From NCBI GenBank assembly GCA_964389755.1, contig CAYMEW010000043.1:1-28747 (forward strand): a stretch of DNA of 28,747 bases, written 5' to 3'. The DNA is from JBBSUQ01 sp964389755 (lineage in GTDB: Bacteria > Bacteroidota > Bacteroidia > Flavobacteriales_D > Crocinitomicaceae). The notes under the pieces are model-generated. The model had not been told where the DNA came from and ran no database searches. It worked only from the letters and a program-made list of their open reading frames with translations. This document shows positions 1-9,025 of the stretch, piece by piece (position 1 is the first letter of the stretch; each line of letters starts with the position of its first letter). The translations under genes and the position numbers were made by a program.

Positions 1-16
1 ATTTAATATTAAGTTT

Positions 17-47
17 TTGGTTTTTTCAAAACGTTTATTTACTTTTA
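17..47 (+). promoter_or_regulatory. Putative Bacteroidota-type promoter of the first T9SS gene
   Basis: A TTG at 17-19 is followed after 20 nt by TACTTTTA at 40-47. This matches the Bacteroidota -33 TTG / -7 TAnnTTTG arrangement except for the last base. It lies about 75 nt before the preferred ATG at 123. It was assigned by motif and spacing only. Confidence 0.4.
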
Positions 48-122
48 GTTTCCTAAACAAAATGAAAAGCACATGTCTGCAGCATGACTTTTCCAGTATT
101 CACTTTAAAAAACACTATTGCT

Positions 123-1871
123 ATGAAAAAGATTTATCTGATTTTTTCAGCACTTTTCCTGACGGCTTCTGTCTCTGAGGCTCAGAATCACCGCACTTAT
201 TCGCAGTCGGGATATGACTTTAACCATTATTCCCTGGAGTATCTTCAATATGAGGACGCATTTATCATGGCCGGAACGCTGTTCAAAGGCGGAACCACAA
301 CCGATATGCAGATCCAGAAAACCGATGGCGCCGGAAACCTGATCTGGCAACGACTCATTAACATGTCAGGCAACGAACGTATACTCGATATGACGCTTGC
401 CCGGAAAGGAGAAGTAGCCGTAACCGGATACACCGAAGTGAGCGGGCAGGACATGCTGTTCGTAGCGGTTTTTGATGTGTCAAGCGGTGCTATGGTGCAA
501 TCCAAGTTCTACAAAACGATCAACAATGCTTACGGGACGAACATTATTTACAATAAAAACCTGAAAGCTTATTTCGTAGGCGGATTTTTTGAAGATGTCG
601 CAAACCCGACAGTTCCCCTCCAAAAAGGCTATGCCTGGGTAATGCGTCTCGATGGCGGACTGAATGTGCTTTGGTCTCAGGGAGTTTACGGTTCCTCAAA
701 CGAACATTGCACGATCAATGACCTGACCGACATTCCGGGCCAGGGACTTTTTCTTACAGGTTCCGTGAGTTTTACCGGTTCAGGTCAGCAGCAGGGAGTG
801 CTCGCAAGTTTTATTGACTATAACGGGAATCCGCTGAACGACCTTTCATTCGAAGCGACAAACTCGGAACACGACGGAGTTTCTGCTGTGTACGACGACC
901 GCGATCCGTCCGACCTGGCGCTTTACGTGATGTCGAACAACAGCGCGATCCACAACCCGGAAATCACACGTATCGATATGAACGCGGGTATTTCAGGCGC
1001 TTCCGTTACCCAAAACAATTACCTCGAACTCGATCCGAGTTACGGAAGTTCAAATTATACTCAGAATGCGGCCGGTTTCAAACTGATGCTCAGCCATAAC
1101 GACGGAGCACTGATCGCTGCCGGTTTGTTCCGCAATCACCAGATCGGAAGCATTACCCAAAATACACCTGTTTGGATTGCCGAATTTAAATCCGTTAACC
1201 CGTCTTATACACGTTTCGTAACTTACGAAGTGACGTCACCTTTGTTCTACAACGAGGGAGGAGGGTTGTTTTCGACCTTTTCAGGAGAACATCCGTATAT
1301 CTATGAGCAGGAGATGATCTGTAGTTACCGGGATTTCAATACCGGAGTTCCCAGCTATGCGTTTCTCGCGCCGCACATTATCGGTAGCGATTATGCGATG
1401 GATTTCGGACAGTTCGATTACTTGTTCGAGTGGCCACAGCACTCTTCGTGCTACAAGTTCTGGGACGGCAAGGTAAATAACCTGAACCTGACAAAAATAA
1501 GTGCGAAAATAACGCACATCCCTGTCGATTTCTACCCATACGGGGTGCTTACGGCAGCCAAGGTCAAAGAAAGCGTTTCGCCCTGCGATGTTACCATGAA
1601 ATCACTTGAGCAGGAAAGTTCCGAAGAGGCGGAAGTATTTATCGTGGCTCCAAACCCGACAGATGGTGTTTTCCGCATCGAATATTCCGACGGGTTTGAG
1701 GGAAGTGAATTGTCGATTACAGACAACCTCGGTCATCAGGTACGCTTAATCAGGCTCCAAAGCGATTACGGCGTTCAAAGTGTTGATCTCGGTGACCTGC
1801 CGGCAGGGATTTATTACCTCCAGGCCCGCGGAAATGACGGACTTCTGATCAAAAGAATAGTCAAGCAGTAA
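123..1871 (+). CDS. Secreted protein with T9SS type A C-terminal sorting domain
   Basis: A predicted exported protein of 582 residues. An upstream in-frame ATG at 84 exists, but the ATG at 123 gives a proper signal peptide (MKKIYLIFSALFLTASVSEAQ-type, cut after Ala-Gln), so 123 is preferred. The body (about residues 25-490) has repeated short beta-strand patterns of the kind 'G..I.Q..D..G...W' and 'GG...', suggesting a beta-propeller-like fold; no catalytic motif is recognised. The last 75 or so residues begin with APNPTDG and end with LPAGIYYLQ and a basic KRIVKQ tail. This is the classical Por secretion/T9SS type A sorting domain, which sends the protein through the outer membrane to the surface or medium. 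It stands alone: a strong terminator follows. The specific function is unknown. Confidence 0.85.
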   Translation: MKKIYLIFSALFLTASVSEAQNHRTYSQSGYDFNHYSLEYLQYEDAFIMAGTLFKGGTTTDMQIQKTDGAGNLIWQRLINMSGNERILDMTLARKGEVAVTGYTEVSGQDMLFVAVFDVSSGAMVQSKFYKTINNAYGTNIIYNKNLKAYFVGGFFEDVANPTVPLQKGYAWVMRLDGGLNVLWSQGVYGSSNEHCTINDLTDIPGQGLFLTGSVSFTGSGQQQGVLASFIDYNGNPLNDLSFEATNSEHDGVSAVYDDRDPSDLALYVMSNNSAIHNPEITRIDMNAGISGASVTQNNYLELDPSYGSSNYTQNAAGFKLMLSHNDGALIAAGLFRNHQIGSITQNTPVWIAEFKSVNPSYTRFVTYEVTSPLFYNEGGGLFSTFSGEHPYIYEQEMICSYRDFNTGVPSYAFLAPHIIGSDYAMDFGQFDYLFEWPQHSSCYKFWDGKVNNLNLTKISAKITHIPVDFYPYGVLTAAKVKESVSPCDVTMKSLEQESSEEAEVFIVAPNPTDGVFRIEYSDGFEGSELSITDNLGHQVRLIRLQSDYGVQSVDLGDLPAGIYYLQARGNDGLLIKRIVKQ

Positions 1872-1894
1872 CCTGCAATTTTATTTGTTTGTTG

Positions 1895-1926
1895 AAAACC
1901 CCGGCACCTGCAGAGCCGGGGTTTTT
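1895..1926 (+). terminator. Rho-independent terminator after the first T9SS gene
   Basis: An 11-bp perfect stem pairs 1895-1905 (AAAACCCCGGC) with 1915-1925 (GCCGGGGTTTT) around a 9-nt loop, and runs straight into a T tract. It starts 24 nt after the stop codon. Confidence 0.93.
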
Positions 1927-2001
1927 TATTTATAAAAGGCTTCGGAAGCGGAAATTACAAACAAAGGACCGGTCGGAAGCGTTAGAATTAAAAAAGTCAA
2001 A

Positions 2002-2466
2002 ATGAAAAAACTGGAGAAGGAGGTAGTTTGCAGAATTCCTCGGGAAAAGGCTTTTCATCGTTTCGTAAATGAATTCCGGGAGTGGTGGCCGAAGGCTTAT
2101 ACCTGGTCCGGGGATCAATTGTGGCAAATCACGATAAATGACAGATCCGGCGGCCTGTGTACCGAACTCGGACCGAACGATTTTCGCTGCGACTGGGGAA
2201 CCGTCACAAGTTGCGTTCCGGGAAAAGAACTGGTGCTCAAATGGCAGATCGGTCCGAATCGCGAACCCGTTCCCGATCCTGAAAAAGCAAGTGAGGTAAG
2301 GGTTGAATTCGCGAAATACGAGGAAGGAACGCGACTTCGCCTGACACATACGGACTTCGACAGGCACGGCGACGGAGGGGAGGCATATTTTGAAATGATG
2401 AATTCCGAAAAAGGGTGGGAATATATCCTGGAATGCTACCAAAAATACTGCGGGCAGAACAAATAA
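2002..2466 (+). CDS. SRPBCC-domain protein (AHSA1/START-like)
   Basis: A 154-residue cytosolic protein without signal peptide or membrane segment. It has the layout of SRPBCC small helix-grip proteins related to the Aha1 C-terminal domain: an N-terminal strand (KKLEKEVVCRIPREKAF), a Trp-rich segment after it (EWWPKAYTWSG), a central 'W..V....PGKELVLKWQIG' strand pair, and a C-terminal helix containing 'EKGWEYILECY'. Such proteins bind hydrophobic ligands; the ligand here cannot be read from sequence. It lies downstream of a terminator and 63 nt before the next lipoprotein gene, and may have its own promoter that I could not locate with confidence. Confidence 0.75.
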   Translation: MKKLEKEVVCRIPREKAFHRFVNEFREWWPKAYTWSGDQLWQITINDRSGGLCTELGPNDFRCDWGTVTSCVPGKELVLKWQIGPNREPVPDPEKASEVRVEFAKYEEGTRLRLTHTDFDRHGDGGEAYFEMMNSEKGWEYILECYQKYCGQNK

Positions 2467-2482
2467 CGCATCTTTAAGAACC

Positions 2483-2512
2483 TTGGAGATTATGGAAAAA
2501 TAACTGATTTTG
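2483..2512 (+). promoter_or_regulatory. Possible promoter of the 2530 lipoprotein gene
   Basis: A TTG at 2483-2485 is followed after 19 nt by TGATTTTG. This is one mismatch from the Bacteroidota -7 motif TAnnTTTG with suitable spacing. The gene starts at 2530, so the leader would be short. Motif evidence only. Confidence 0.35.
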
Positions 2513-2529
2513 CATCTTGTTATCCGGAA

Positions 2530-3099
2530 ATGATTTCACAAAAGATCATAGTGCGAATAGTACCGCTTTTAATCGGTGTAAGCTGGTATTTGGCAGCCTG
2601 TTCCCCGATTTACCATGACCGAATGCCGCGACTAAGCGCTCATAAGGTGCGTGCCGCCGCAGAGCTTGAAAAACTTCCCCGGAAAATGCGCGGAAAAAAT
2701 GAATTACTGACCATTATAGTCGAACAATCCGGTATTTCCGGAAGCGAAAGGCTCAAGTCAATTAAACTGTATCCGTTTTCGCGGGACACTTCCGTTGTTC
2801 TTTCACAAAAGCCCTTCACGCTGAATATTCCCATGCAGGATCGTTTTTTAATCAATGAGAAAGATACGCTCCGTTATTCCGACTTTTCCTTTCAGAACTC
2901 CGGAGCCCGGTATATTGACGGATTTGTGGTGCGCGTAAATTGTATCGATGATACAGAATTCACCGACACGCTTCTTTTTCGGAAAAGATTCGATCCTGTT
3001 AAATACCGTTATACTTTTGGCATTACGCTGTATGAGCCGGAAGAGGAGACTCGTAAACCGCTCTTTAGCAGGTGGCGTAAGCATTATTATATTGACTAA
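2530..3099 (+). CDS. Hypothetical lipoprotein
   Basis: A 189-residue protein with a lipoprotein signal: a basic start, a hydrophobic stretch (IVPLLIGVSWYLAAC) and a lipobox L-A-A-C with the acylated Cys at residue 24. The mature part is rich in charged residues and alternating strand patterns (for example 'SIKLYPFSRDTSVVLSQKPF') and has no motif I recognise. It is expected to be attached to the periplasmic or outer-membrane face. It is flanked by the SRPBCC gene and, 131 nt downstream, the PIG-L gene; no terminator is visible in that gap. Function unknown. Confidence 0.72.
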   Translation: MISQKIIVRIVPLLIGVSWYLAACSPIYHDRMPRLSAHKVRAAAELEKLPRKMRGKNELLTIIVEQSGISGSERLKSIKLYPFSRDTSVVLSQKPFTLNIPMQDRFLINEKDTLRYSDFSFQNSGARYIDGFVVRVNCIDDTEFTDTLLFRKRFDPVKYRYTFGITLYEPEEETRKPLFSRWRKHYYID

Positions 3100-3230
3100 C
3101 AGAATTATTCCGGGCAAATAAAGTATCCGTTGCAATCCAATTCTAAACGCTGAAAATACGGGTAATTAACAATATTTTAACAGTCTTTTCGGGCTTACGG
3201 GACTACATTTAAACTTCTTAAAAGCCCGAA

Positions 3231-5693
3231 ATGAAAATCAGAACTTTTACGCTCCTTATTTCCACTTTTCTATCGTTTACGGCAACCTTCGCGCAAACAC
3301 CGACCTCTTCGGAGATCTATGTGAACCTTCGCAAATTCGGTTCGCTGAAAAAAGTCCTTTACATCGCTGCGCATCCCGATGATGAAAACACACGTTTCCT
3401 GGCGTGGATGTCACTGGGTGAAAAAGCTGAAACAGCGTACCTTTCATTAACACGTGGCGACGGCGGACAAAACCTGATCGGGAATGAACTGGGTCCGGAT
3501 CTCGGCGTACTGCGAACGCAGGAATTGCTCGCAGCGCGTTCCTATGACCATGCCAAACAGTATTTTTCGCGGGCCGTAGACTTCGGTTTTTCCAAATCTG
3601 CCGAAGAAAGCCTGCAGAAGTGGGGGAAAGAAACCATTCTTTCGGACGTCGTGCTCATGATCCGAAAGTTTCGTCCGGATGTGATCATCACGCGTTTTCC
3701 GCCGGATGAACGCGCCGGGCACGGACACCACATTGCGTCGGCCATGCTGGCCATCGAAGCATTTGAAAAAGCAGCCGATCCGGATTTTCTGCCTGAGCAG
3801 GTAAAAGAATACGGAACCTGGCAAACGACTTCCATCTATTGGAATGCCTCCAACTGGTGGAATGAAAATATAGATCAGGAAGCCCGCGACAATCCGGATT
3901 ACCTGATCAAAGATATCGGAACCTATAGCAGCCTGCTCGGCAAATCGTATAACGAGATCGGGACGATTGCCAGGAGTCAGCACAAATGCCAGGGATTTGG
4001 CGGAATTCTCGATCGCGGCAGCAGCCTTGAATATTTTCAGTACCTCGCAGGAACCAGGCTCAAATCGGATTTCTTCGAACAGAATCAGCAAAGCTGGAAG
4101 AAGGTGCTCAATGCGAAGTTCGAAGAACAGCTGAATACACTCTTCCGCAATTTCGATTTCGTGAACACCGAAAAAAATATTCCTGCGTTGCTTACCCTTA
4201 GGAAAGAACTGGACAAACTTCCCGCAACAAAACCGGCCGACAAATTATTCAAACAGGAAAAGATATCACAGTGCGACCAACTCATAGCCGACTGCCTTGG
4301 ATTGTACACGGAAATTCTCGGTCAGAATTACGCACTGGGTCAGGGAAAAGAAACGACGGCGGACCTCAATATCATTAACCGTTCGCAGGTACCGGTTTAC
4401 CTGACGGGTATTGACGGAAAAACACGCAGTGAGTTACTTCCCGAAAATAAAATTTTTACCGAACCGCTTCACTTCACAAATAACGAACCGCTTACAAATC
4501 CGTACTGGTTGCGTGAACCGTTCACAAACGTTTATACCGTGACAGACCCGGTCAACCTGCTGAGGGCCGAAAACGATCCGACATTCATGCATACGATCGA
4601 ACTGACGGTACAGGGAACAGCTTTCAATCTCAGGGTACCTGTTCAGTTCAAATGGCGCGATCCTTCTTACGGAGAACGCATCCGGGAAGTGATCAGTGTT
4701 CCGGATTACAGCGTCAATTTCGGCGATCAGGCAGTTATTTTAAGAGCCGGTCAAACACGCAGTATCACACTTGATGTGCGCAGTTTCAAAACGGATCTAA
4801 ACGATACGATTCATATTGAATGCCCGGCGGGGTGGACATTGAACAGGCAGCAGGTGCCGGTTTCGATTTCCAATGAGAACGAACACCAACTCATCGAACT
4901 GAACCTGACTGCACAGCCTGATAGTAAACGCGGTACGATCGTTTTGCGCGATTCCAAAGGAAACCTGCTCCATGCATTTACCGAGATCGCCTACGATCAT
5001 ATTCCGACACAGGTGATCTTTCGTCCGGCTGAACTCGCCTGCGTGAAGATCGACGCAGAAATAATTCCGGGTAAAGTGGCGTATATCCGCGGAGTGCAGG
5101 ACGCCGTGCCGCAGGCCATTGCTCAACTCGGCTTCGACGTGCAGGTTTTTGAAGTTAGCGACCTGGCCACGCTCGATCTCAGTGCTTTTGAAAGCGTGGT
5201 GCTCGGGATTCGGATCTACAATGTTCATTCGGACCTGCATAATTATACCGACAAACTATTCAGCTATGTGAATGGTGGTGGAAATCTCGTGATGCAATAC
5301 AACACGGCTTCTCGTTTTTCGGATGGACAACTGTATGGCGGACCGCTGCCCTTCGAGATTTCAAGGGATCGTGTGACCGAAGAAGATGCCTCCGTGACCT
5401 TTCTGCAACCTCAAAACGCGATCATGACCACACCGAACAAACTGACGCAGGCCGATTTTGAAAATTGGGTTCAGGAGCGCGGATTGTACTTTGCCGCCAA
5501 TTGGAATGAAGCTTACACACCGCTCTTTGCGTGGAACGATCAGGGCGAGGATGCGCGAACCGGCGCACTGATCGCGGCGCAATATGGAAAGGGGCGCGTT
5601 ATTTACACCGGTATTTCCTTTTTCAGAGAACTTCCGGCAGGCGTGGAAGGAGCTTACAGACTTTTTGCAAACCTCGTGAGTTATGAACCGTAA
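3231..5693 (+). CDS. Secreted PIG-L family deacetylase with C-terminal ThuA/GATase1-like domain
   Basis: An 820-residue exported protein; the signal peptide ends near TATFAQ (residue 22). Residues about 40-260 form a PIG-L/LmbE deacetylase domain: the metal-binding AHPDD motif at 47-51 and the distal AGHGHH histidines at 163-167 are both present, so a zinc-dependent N-acyl (typically N-acetyl sugar) deacetylase activity is plausible. The middle part looks like beta-sandwich linker domains. The C-terminal 200 residues (starting near VAYIRGVQDAVPQA, with 'FSYVNGGGNLVMQYN') resemble a ThuA/GATase1-like fold. This long architecture is common in Bacteroidota. The stop codon is overlapped by a tiny membrane ORF that leads directly into a symporter gene, which suggests that the enzyme acts on an extracellular substrate whose product is imported. 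The actual substrate is unknown. Confidence 0.9.
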   Translation: MKIRTFTLLISTFLSFTATFAQTPTSSEIYVNLRKFGSLKKVLYIAAHPDDENTRFLAWMSLGEKAETAYLSLTRGDGGQNLIGNELGPDLGVLRTQELLAARSYDHAKQYFSRAVDFGFSKSAEESLQKWGKETILSDVVLMIRKFRPDVIITRFPPDERAGHGHHIASAMLAIEAFEKAADPDFLPEQVKEYGTWQTTSIYWNASNWWNENIDQEARDNPDYLIKDIGTYSSLLGKSYNEIGTIARSQHKCQGFGGILDRGSSLEYFQYLAGTRLKSDFFEQNQQSWKKVLNAKFEEQLNTLFRNFDFVNTEKNIPALLTLRKELDKLPATKPADKLFKQEKISQCDQLIADCLGLYTEILGQNYALGQGKETTADLNIINRSQVPVYLTGIDGKTRSELLPENKIFTEPLHFTNNEPLTNPYWLREPFTNVYTVTDPVNLLRAENDPTFMHTIELTVQGTAFNLRVPVQFKWRDPSYGERIREVISVPDYSVNFGDQAVILRAGQTRSITLDVRSFKTDLNDTIHIECPAGWTLNRQQVPVSISNENEHQLIELNLTAQPDSKRGTIVLRDSKGNLLHAFTEIAYDHIPTQVIFRPAELACVKIDAEIIPGKVAYIRGVQDAVPQAIAQLGFDVQVFEVSDLATLDLSAFESVVLGIRIYNVHSDLHNYTDKLFSYVNGGGNLVMQYNTASRFSDGQLYGGPLPFEISRDRVTEEDASVTFLQPQNAIMTTPNKLTQADFENWVQERGLYFAANWNEAYTPLFAWNDQGEDARTGALIAAQYGKGRVIYTGISFFRELPAGVEGAYRLFANLVSYEP

Positions 5694-5799
5694 ACAGAAA
5701 CCCGATATCAACTGGAAAGCCTGGTACCTGGGCTCGGTCATTTTCCTGGCGGTGCAGATACTTTTGTTCTATTTAATCACCATACACTATAAAGGATGA
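5683..5799 (+). CDS. 38-residue single-TM membrane peptide linking PIG-L and symporter genes
   Basis: A short ORF with ATG at 5683 inside the end of the PIG-L gene (11-nt overlap) and a TGA at 5797-5799 overlapping the ATG of the symporter (ATGA, 4-nt overlap). The product has a basic, Trp-containing N-terminus (MNRKQKPDINWKAWYLG), one hydrophobic helix at about residues 15-34 (SVIFLAVQILLFYLIT) and a short tail IHYKG. The nested overlaps suggest translational coupling, and the positive-inside pattern would put the N-terminus in the cytosol. It may be a small accessory subunit of the symporter. Some SSS transporters do have small membrane partner proteins, but those are longer and have two helices. 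Its function here is inferred only. Confidence 0.72.
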   Translation: MNRKQKPDINWKAWYLGSVIFLAVQILLFYLITIHYKG

Positions 5800-7484
5800 A
5801 CCTGATCGACTGGCTTGTACTGGGCGGAACTCTCCTCGCAATCGTTCTGTACGGAACCTGGAAAACGCGCAGGAATAAGAACCTGGAAAGTTACCTTAAG
5901 GGAAACAACTCCGAAAACTGGGCCACGATCGGTTTGTCCATCATGGCGACACAGGCCAGCGCGATCACCTTTCTTTCAACTCCCGGACAGGCCTACGAAA
6001 GCGGGATGGGCTTTGTTCAGTTCTACTTCGGGCTTCCGATCGCGATGATCATTATCTCGGTGTTCATCCTGCCGATTTATTACCGCCTGAAAGTATATAC
6101 GGCATATCAGTATCTCGAACAGCGATTTGACGTGCGTGTGCGGGCATTTACGGCCTTCCTGTTTTTGCTGTCGCGCGGACTTGCGGCTGGAATAACGATT
6201 TACGCTCCGGCGATTATCCTTTCTTCCTTATTGAACTGGAATCTGCAACTGACCTGTCTTTTGGTGGGAGTGTTGGTGATCGTATATACGGTTTCAGGAG
6301 GAAGTCGTGCCGTTTCGCTCACTCAAAAATGGCAAATGATGGTGATCATGGGAGGGATGTTTGCGGCATTCTATTGTGTGCTGCAAAGTTTTCCGGCAGA
6401 TATCGGGTTTATGGACGGCGTGGACATTGCCGGGAAGCTTGGTAAAATGAACATCATCGACCTTTCGACGGATCCGGATAACCGGTATACGCTTTTCTCC
6501 GGCCTCACCGGCGGCGTCTTTCTCTTTTTGTCTTATTTCGGTACGGATCAGTCGCAGGTGCAGCGTTATCTCGGTGGAAAATCACTGGCAGAATCGCGTT
6601 TCGGGCTGATGTTCAACGGGATCGTTAAAATTCCGATGCAATTCTTTATTCTCCTGGTCGGAATCATGGTTTTCGTTTCTTTCCAGTTTAACAAACCACC
6701 GATCATTTTTAATAAATCGACCGTAAAACTTTCGCAGCAGGACCGGGATCACCTGGATGGCATCAAAACAGAATATGACGCGGTTTTTGAAGCGAAGAAA
6801 GAAGCACTGATCGACTGGCAAAACGATCGGAATTCCGATTTCGGTCCGGTAAAGGAACTGCAAAAACAACAGGAGGTATTACGCAAACAATACAAGGCAA
6901 AACTGACGGCGCTGGACGCAAAATACGAAGATAAGGACAGCGACTACATTTTCCTGACCTTTGTGCTGAACTTCCTGCCGAACGGCTTGATCGGGCTTTT
7001 GCTGGCCGTTATATTTTCAGCGGCAATGTCTTCCACTTCCGGGGAACTCAATGCACTTGCTTCCACGACCACCATCGACTTTTACAAAAAGTTCTGGTCG
7101 GGCGATGTGGATAAAGAAAGCGATCTGCGTGTTAGCAAATGGCTAACCGTGATCTGGGGAATTCTGGCGATTGCGATTGCGCTCACAGCCGGACTTTTCG
7201 AGAACCTGATCCAACTCGTCAACATTCTGGGATCCCTCTTTTACGGAACCATTCTGGGCGTATTTTTGCTGGCTTTCTTTTTCAGGAAGATCGGTGCCAA
7301 AGCTGCGCTTATCGCGGGAATTGTCGGGCAGCTTACCGTGCTTGGTCTTCACCTTTGCACCGTGCTCGATCTGTTTGAACTGAGTTTCCTGCTGTATAAC
7401 ATCATCGGAAGCACGGTGGTTGTGGTTTTAGGAATAATTATTCAAAGAATAATACCCGGATCGGGTAAGCCGGTTCTGAAGTGA
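5796..7484 (+). CDS. Sodium:solute symporter (SSS/SLC5 family)
   Basis: A 562-residue polytopic inner-membrane protein. SSS hallmarks are the N-terminal 'NWATIGLSIMATQASAITFLSTPGQAY' region (residues 41-67, with the unwound TM1 segment), 'YTAYQYLEQRFD', the SGGSRAV segment after TM5 (about 167-173), and 'SAAMSSTSGELNALASTTTIDFYK' (about 408-430), which includes the sodium-site serines and threonines. Between two helices, at about residues 298-384, is a long hydrophilic and probably coiled insert (rich in K, E, Q, D). It is absent from short SSS members and seen in some Bacteroidota homologues. The gene is coupled upstream to the 38-residue peptide and the PIG-L deacetylase, and followed 6 nt later by a lipoprotein gene. 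The substrate is probably a sugar-, amino-acid- or acid-like compound and cannot be assigned. Confidence 0.92.
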   Translation: MNLIDWLVLGGTLLAIVLYGTWKTRRNKNLESYLKGNNSENWATIGLSIMATQASAITFLSTPGQAYESGMGFVQFYFGLPIAMIIISVFILPIYYRLKVYTAYQYLEQRFDVRVRAFTAFLFLLSRGLAAGITIYAPAIILSSLLNWNLQLTCLLVGVLVIVYTVSGGSRAVSLTQKWQMMVIMGGMFAAFYCVLQSFPADIGFMDGVDIAGKLGKMNIIDLSTDPDNRYTLFSGLTGGVFLFLSYFGTDQSQVQRYLGGKSLAESRFGLMFNGIVKIPMQFFILLVGIMVFVSFQFNKPPIIFNKSTVKLSQQDRDHLDGIKTEYDAVFEAKKEALIDWQNDRNSDFGPVKELQKQQEVLRKQYKAKLTALDAKYEDKDSDYIFLTFVLNFLPNGLIGLLLAVIFSAAMSSTSGELNALASTTTIDFYKKFWSGDVDKESDLRVSKWLTVIWGILAIAIALTAGLFENLIQLVNILGSLFYGTILGVFLLAFFFRKIGAKAALIAGIVGQLTVLGLHLCTVLDLFELSFLLYNIIGSTVVVVLGIIIQRIIPGSGKPVLK

Positions 7485-7490
7485 TGTTTC

Positions 7491-8192
7491 ATGAAATTGA
7501 AAAATGCAATATTGAAATCGCCACACAGTCTGCCGATGTTTTGTTTGGGAGCAGTTGCATTCCTGATCTTTGCCTGTACGCCCGATAATGACTTGTCGGT
7601 GAGTGCACAAGCGGAGCCGCCTCTCGTAGAACAGGTTCCTTTGGAAACGCTGCGCTTACAACATATTCGAAAATTATACCAGCGCTATCCGGCGATCCGT
7701 TTCCCGTTTGAATACCATGTGCAAAGTTCACAGTCAGTTACAGGCTTAAGCGCTAATCCCGGTGCGGATACACTGGTTTTTGGTGAGGATGTTCCCTGTG
7801 GTATTATAGGGAGGCTAAGTGATACTTCTCTTTTTTTCGGGTTCTTTTACCTGATCGCTGCAGATGACGCAATCCCGGCACTTGTGACATTCGACAAACA
7901 GGGAAATCGAATAACGAGATATGTATTCGGACAAAGCTGTTGGCAGGGGTGTGAAAGTGACTGCAGAACAATTGTTAGCATAAATGAACAGTTGGAGGTA
8001 AAGATTCGCTACGAGGAATATTTATTCAACTGGCCTTCCGAAGACAGTCCCTGCCCGGAAACACCGGAATCAGCGAGTGGTTATGTGGATTATTTGCAGA
8101 TTAATTCCCTGGGAAGAGTAGAGGAAAAAGAGCGCAGGGTATTGAGCAGTGATTCTTTGAAGATGTATCCGATCACGCACCCGGAGGAATAA
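7491..8192 (+). CDS. Hypothetical lipoprotein, last gene of the symporter operon
   Basis: A 233-residue protein with a long lipoprotein signal (hydrophobic FCLGAVAFLIFAC, Cys at residue 29). The mature region has several Cys residues (for example CWQGCESDC near residues 145-153), which may form disulfides, but no family motif that I recognise. It starts 6 nt after the symporter stop and so belongs to the same transcript. It converges on the methyltransferase gene with only 8 nt between the stop codons and no evident terminator. Confidence 0.72.
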   Translation: MKLKNAILKSPHSLPMFCLGAVAFLIFACTPDNDLSVSAQAEPPLVEQVPLETLRLQHIRKLYQRYPAIRFPFEYHVQSSQSVTGLSANPGADTLVFGEDVPCGIIGRLSDTSLFFGFFYLIAADDAIPALVTFDKQGNRITRYVFGQSCWQGCESDCRTIVSINEQLEVKIRYEEYLFNWPSEDSPCPETPESASGYVDYLQINSLGRVEEKERRVLSSDSLKMYPITHPEE

Positions 8193-8200
8193 GTAGCAGA

Positions 8201-9025
8201 TTACTTTTTGCAAACTGCGAGCAGGTGTGGACTCATGGCCAGCAACGACTCGTTTCCTTCCGTTGTTCTTAAAAAATCCAGCATCTCTTTTTTGCGGGCA
8301 GGTGTTCCCATGGTTTCGAAATAATTTTTATCGAGCCAGACGGCGCCTTCCACGGGCAGGATCTTTTCGACACTGAATTCCGCTGATTGGAGTTCTTCGC
8401 GAAGTCGTTCGTGGGAATGATAAAAACCACCGGCGAGCATGCCGGGCATTCCTTTAGGTGCATGGTGTTTTCCACTCGTAAGTTCTTCGAGGCACATTTT
8501 TCGGATCTGCGGTTCGAGCAGGATGCCCTGTAAAAGTGCCACGAGCGTGGAAGCCGTTTCGTTGATGGCAAAGGCCAATAAATGACCTTCGGGACGCAGA
8601 ATGCGTTTTGCCTCGCGCAGCGCCTGCAAACGATCATTTTTTTCCTGTAGGTGGTAAAGCGGACCGTGTAAGATCACGAGGTCACAGCTTTCATCTTCGA
8701 GTTTCAGCTGGCGCGCCTCACCATGAATTATCCGGAAGGGATTTTTTAGTTTACGATTTCGTTTATCAGCCTGCTCGATGTGCTTCTGCACGGGCTCGAT
8801 CAAAAAAACCTGGTGACCCTGTTTCGCAAGCCATTCTGAATAAATTCCGGGACCTCCGCCCACATCGGCGATGTTTAACGAATTGCCGGAGGTGAGGTAA
8901 CGCCCGATCAGTTCGCCATTGCGTTCCCATTCAAGCGGACCGAGTCCGAATTTCAGCCGATCCTGTTCAGAACTATCGGTATAGAATTGATCCACTTCCT
9001 GCGGGATCAGTTGTTTTTTATTCAT
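8201..9025 (-). CDS. Class I SAM-dependent methyltransferase
   Basis: A 274-residue soluble protein with the Rossmann methyltransferase signature. Motif I is NIADVGGGPGIYSEWLAKQG (about residues 51-70), the acidic end of strand 2 is FLIEP, motif II/III is 'CDLVILHGPLYHL', and the post-motif is 'AKRILRPEGHLLAFAIN'. This is the Methyltransf_11/25-type core used by many small-molecule methylases; the substrate cannot be told. Its ATG overlaps the stop of the upstream luciferase-like gene by 4 nt (ATGA), so the two are co-translated. Confidence 0.87.
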   Translation of the reverse strand: MNKKQLIPQEVDQFYTDSSEQDRLKFGLGPLEWERNGELIGRYLTSGNSLNIADVGGGPGIYSEWLAKQGHQVFLIEPVQKHIEQADKRNRKLKNPFRIIHGEARQLKLEDESCDLVILHGPLYHLQEKNDRLQALREAKRILRPEGHLLAFAINETASTLVALLQGILLEPQIRKMCLEELTSGKHHAPKGMPGMLAGGFYHSHERLREELQSAEFSVEKILPVEGAVWLDKNYFETMGTPARKKEMLDFLRTTEGNESLLAMSPHLLAVCKK

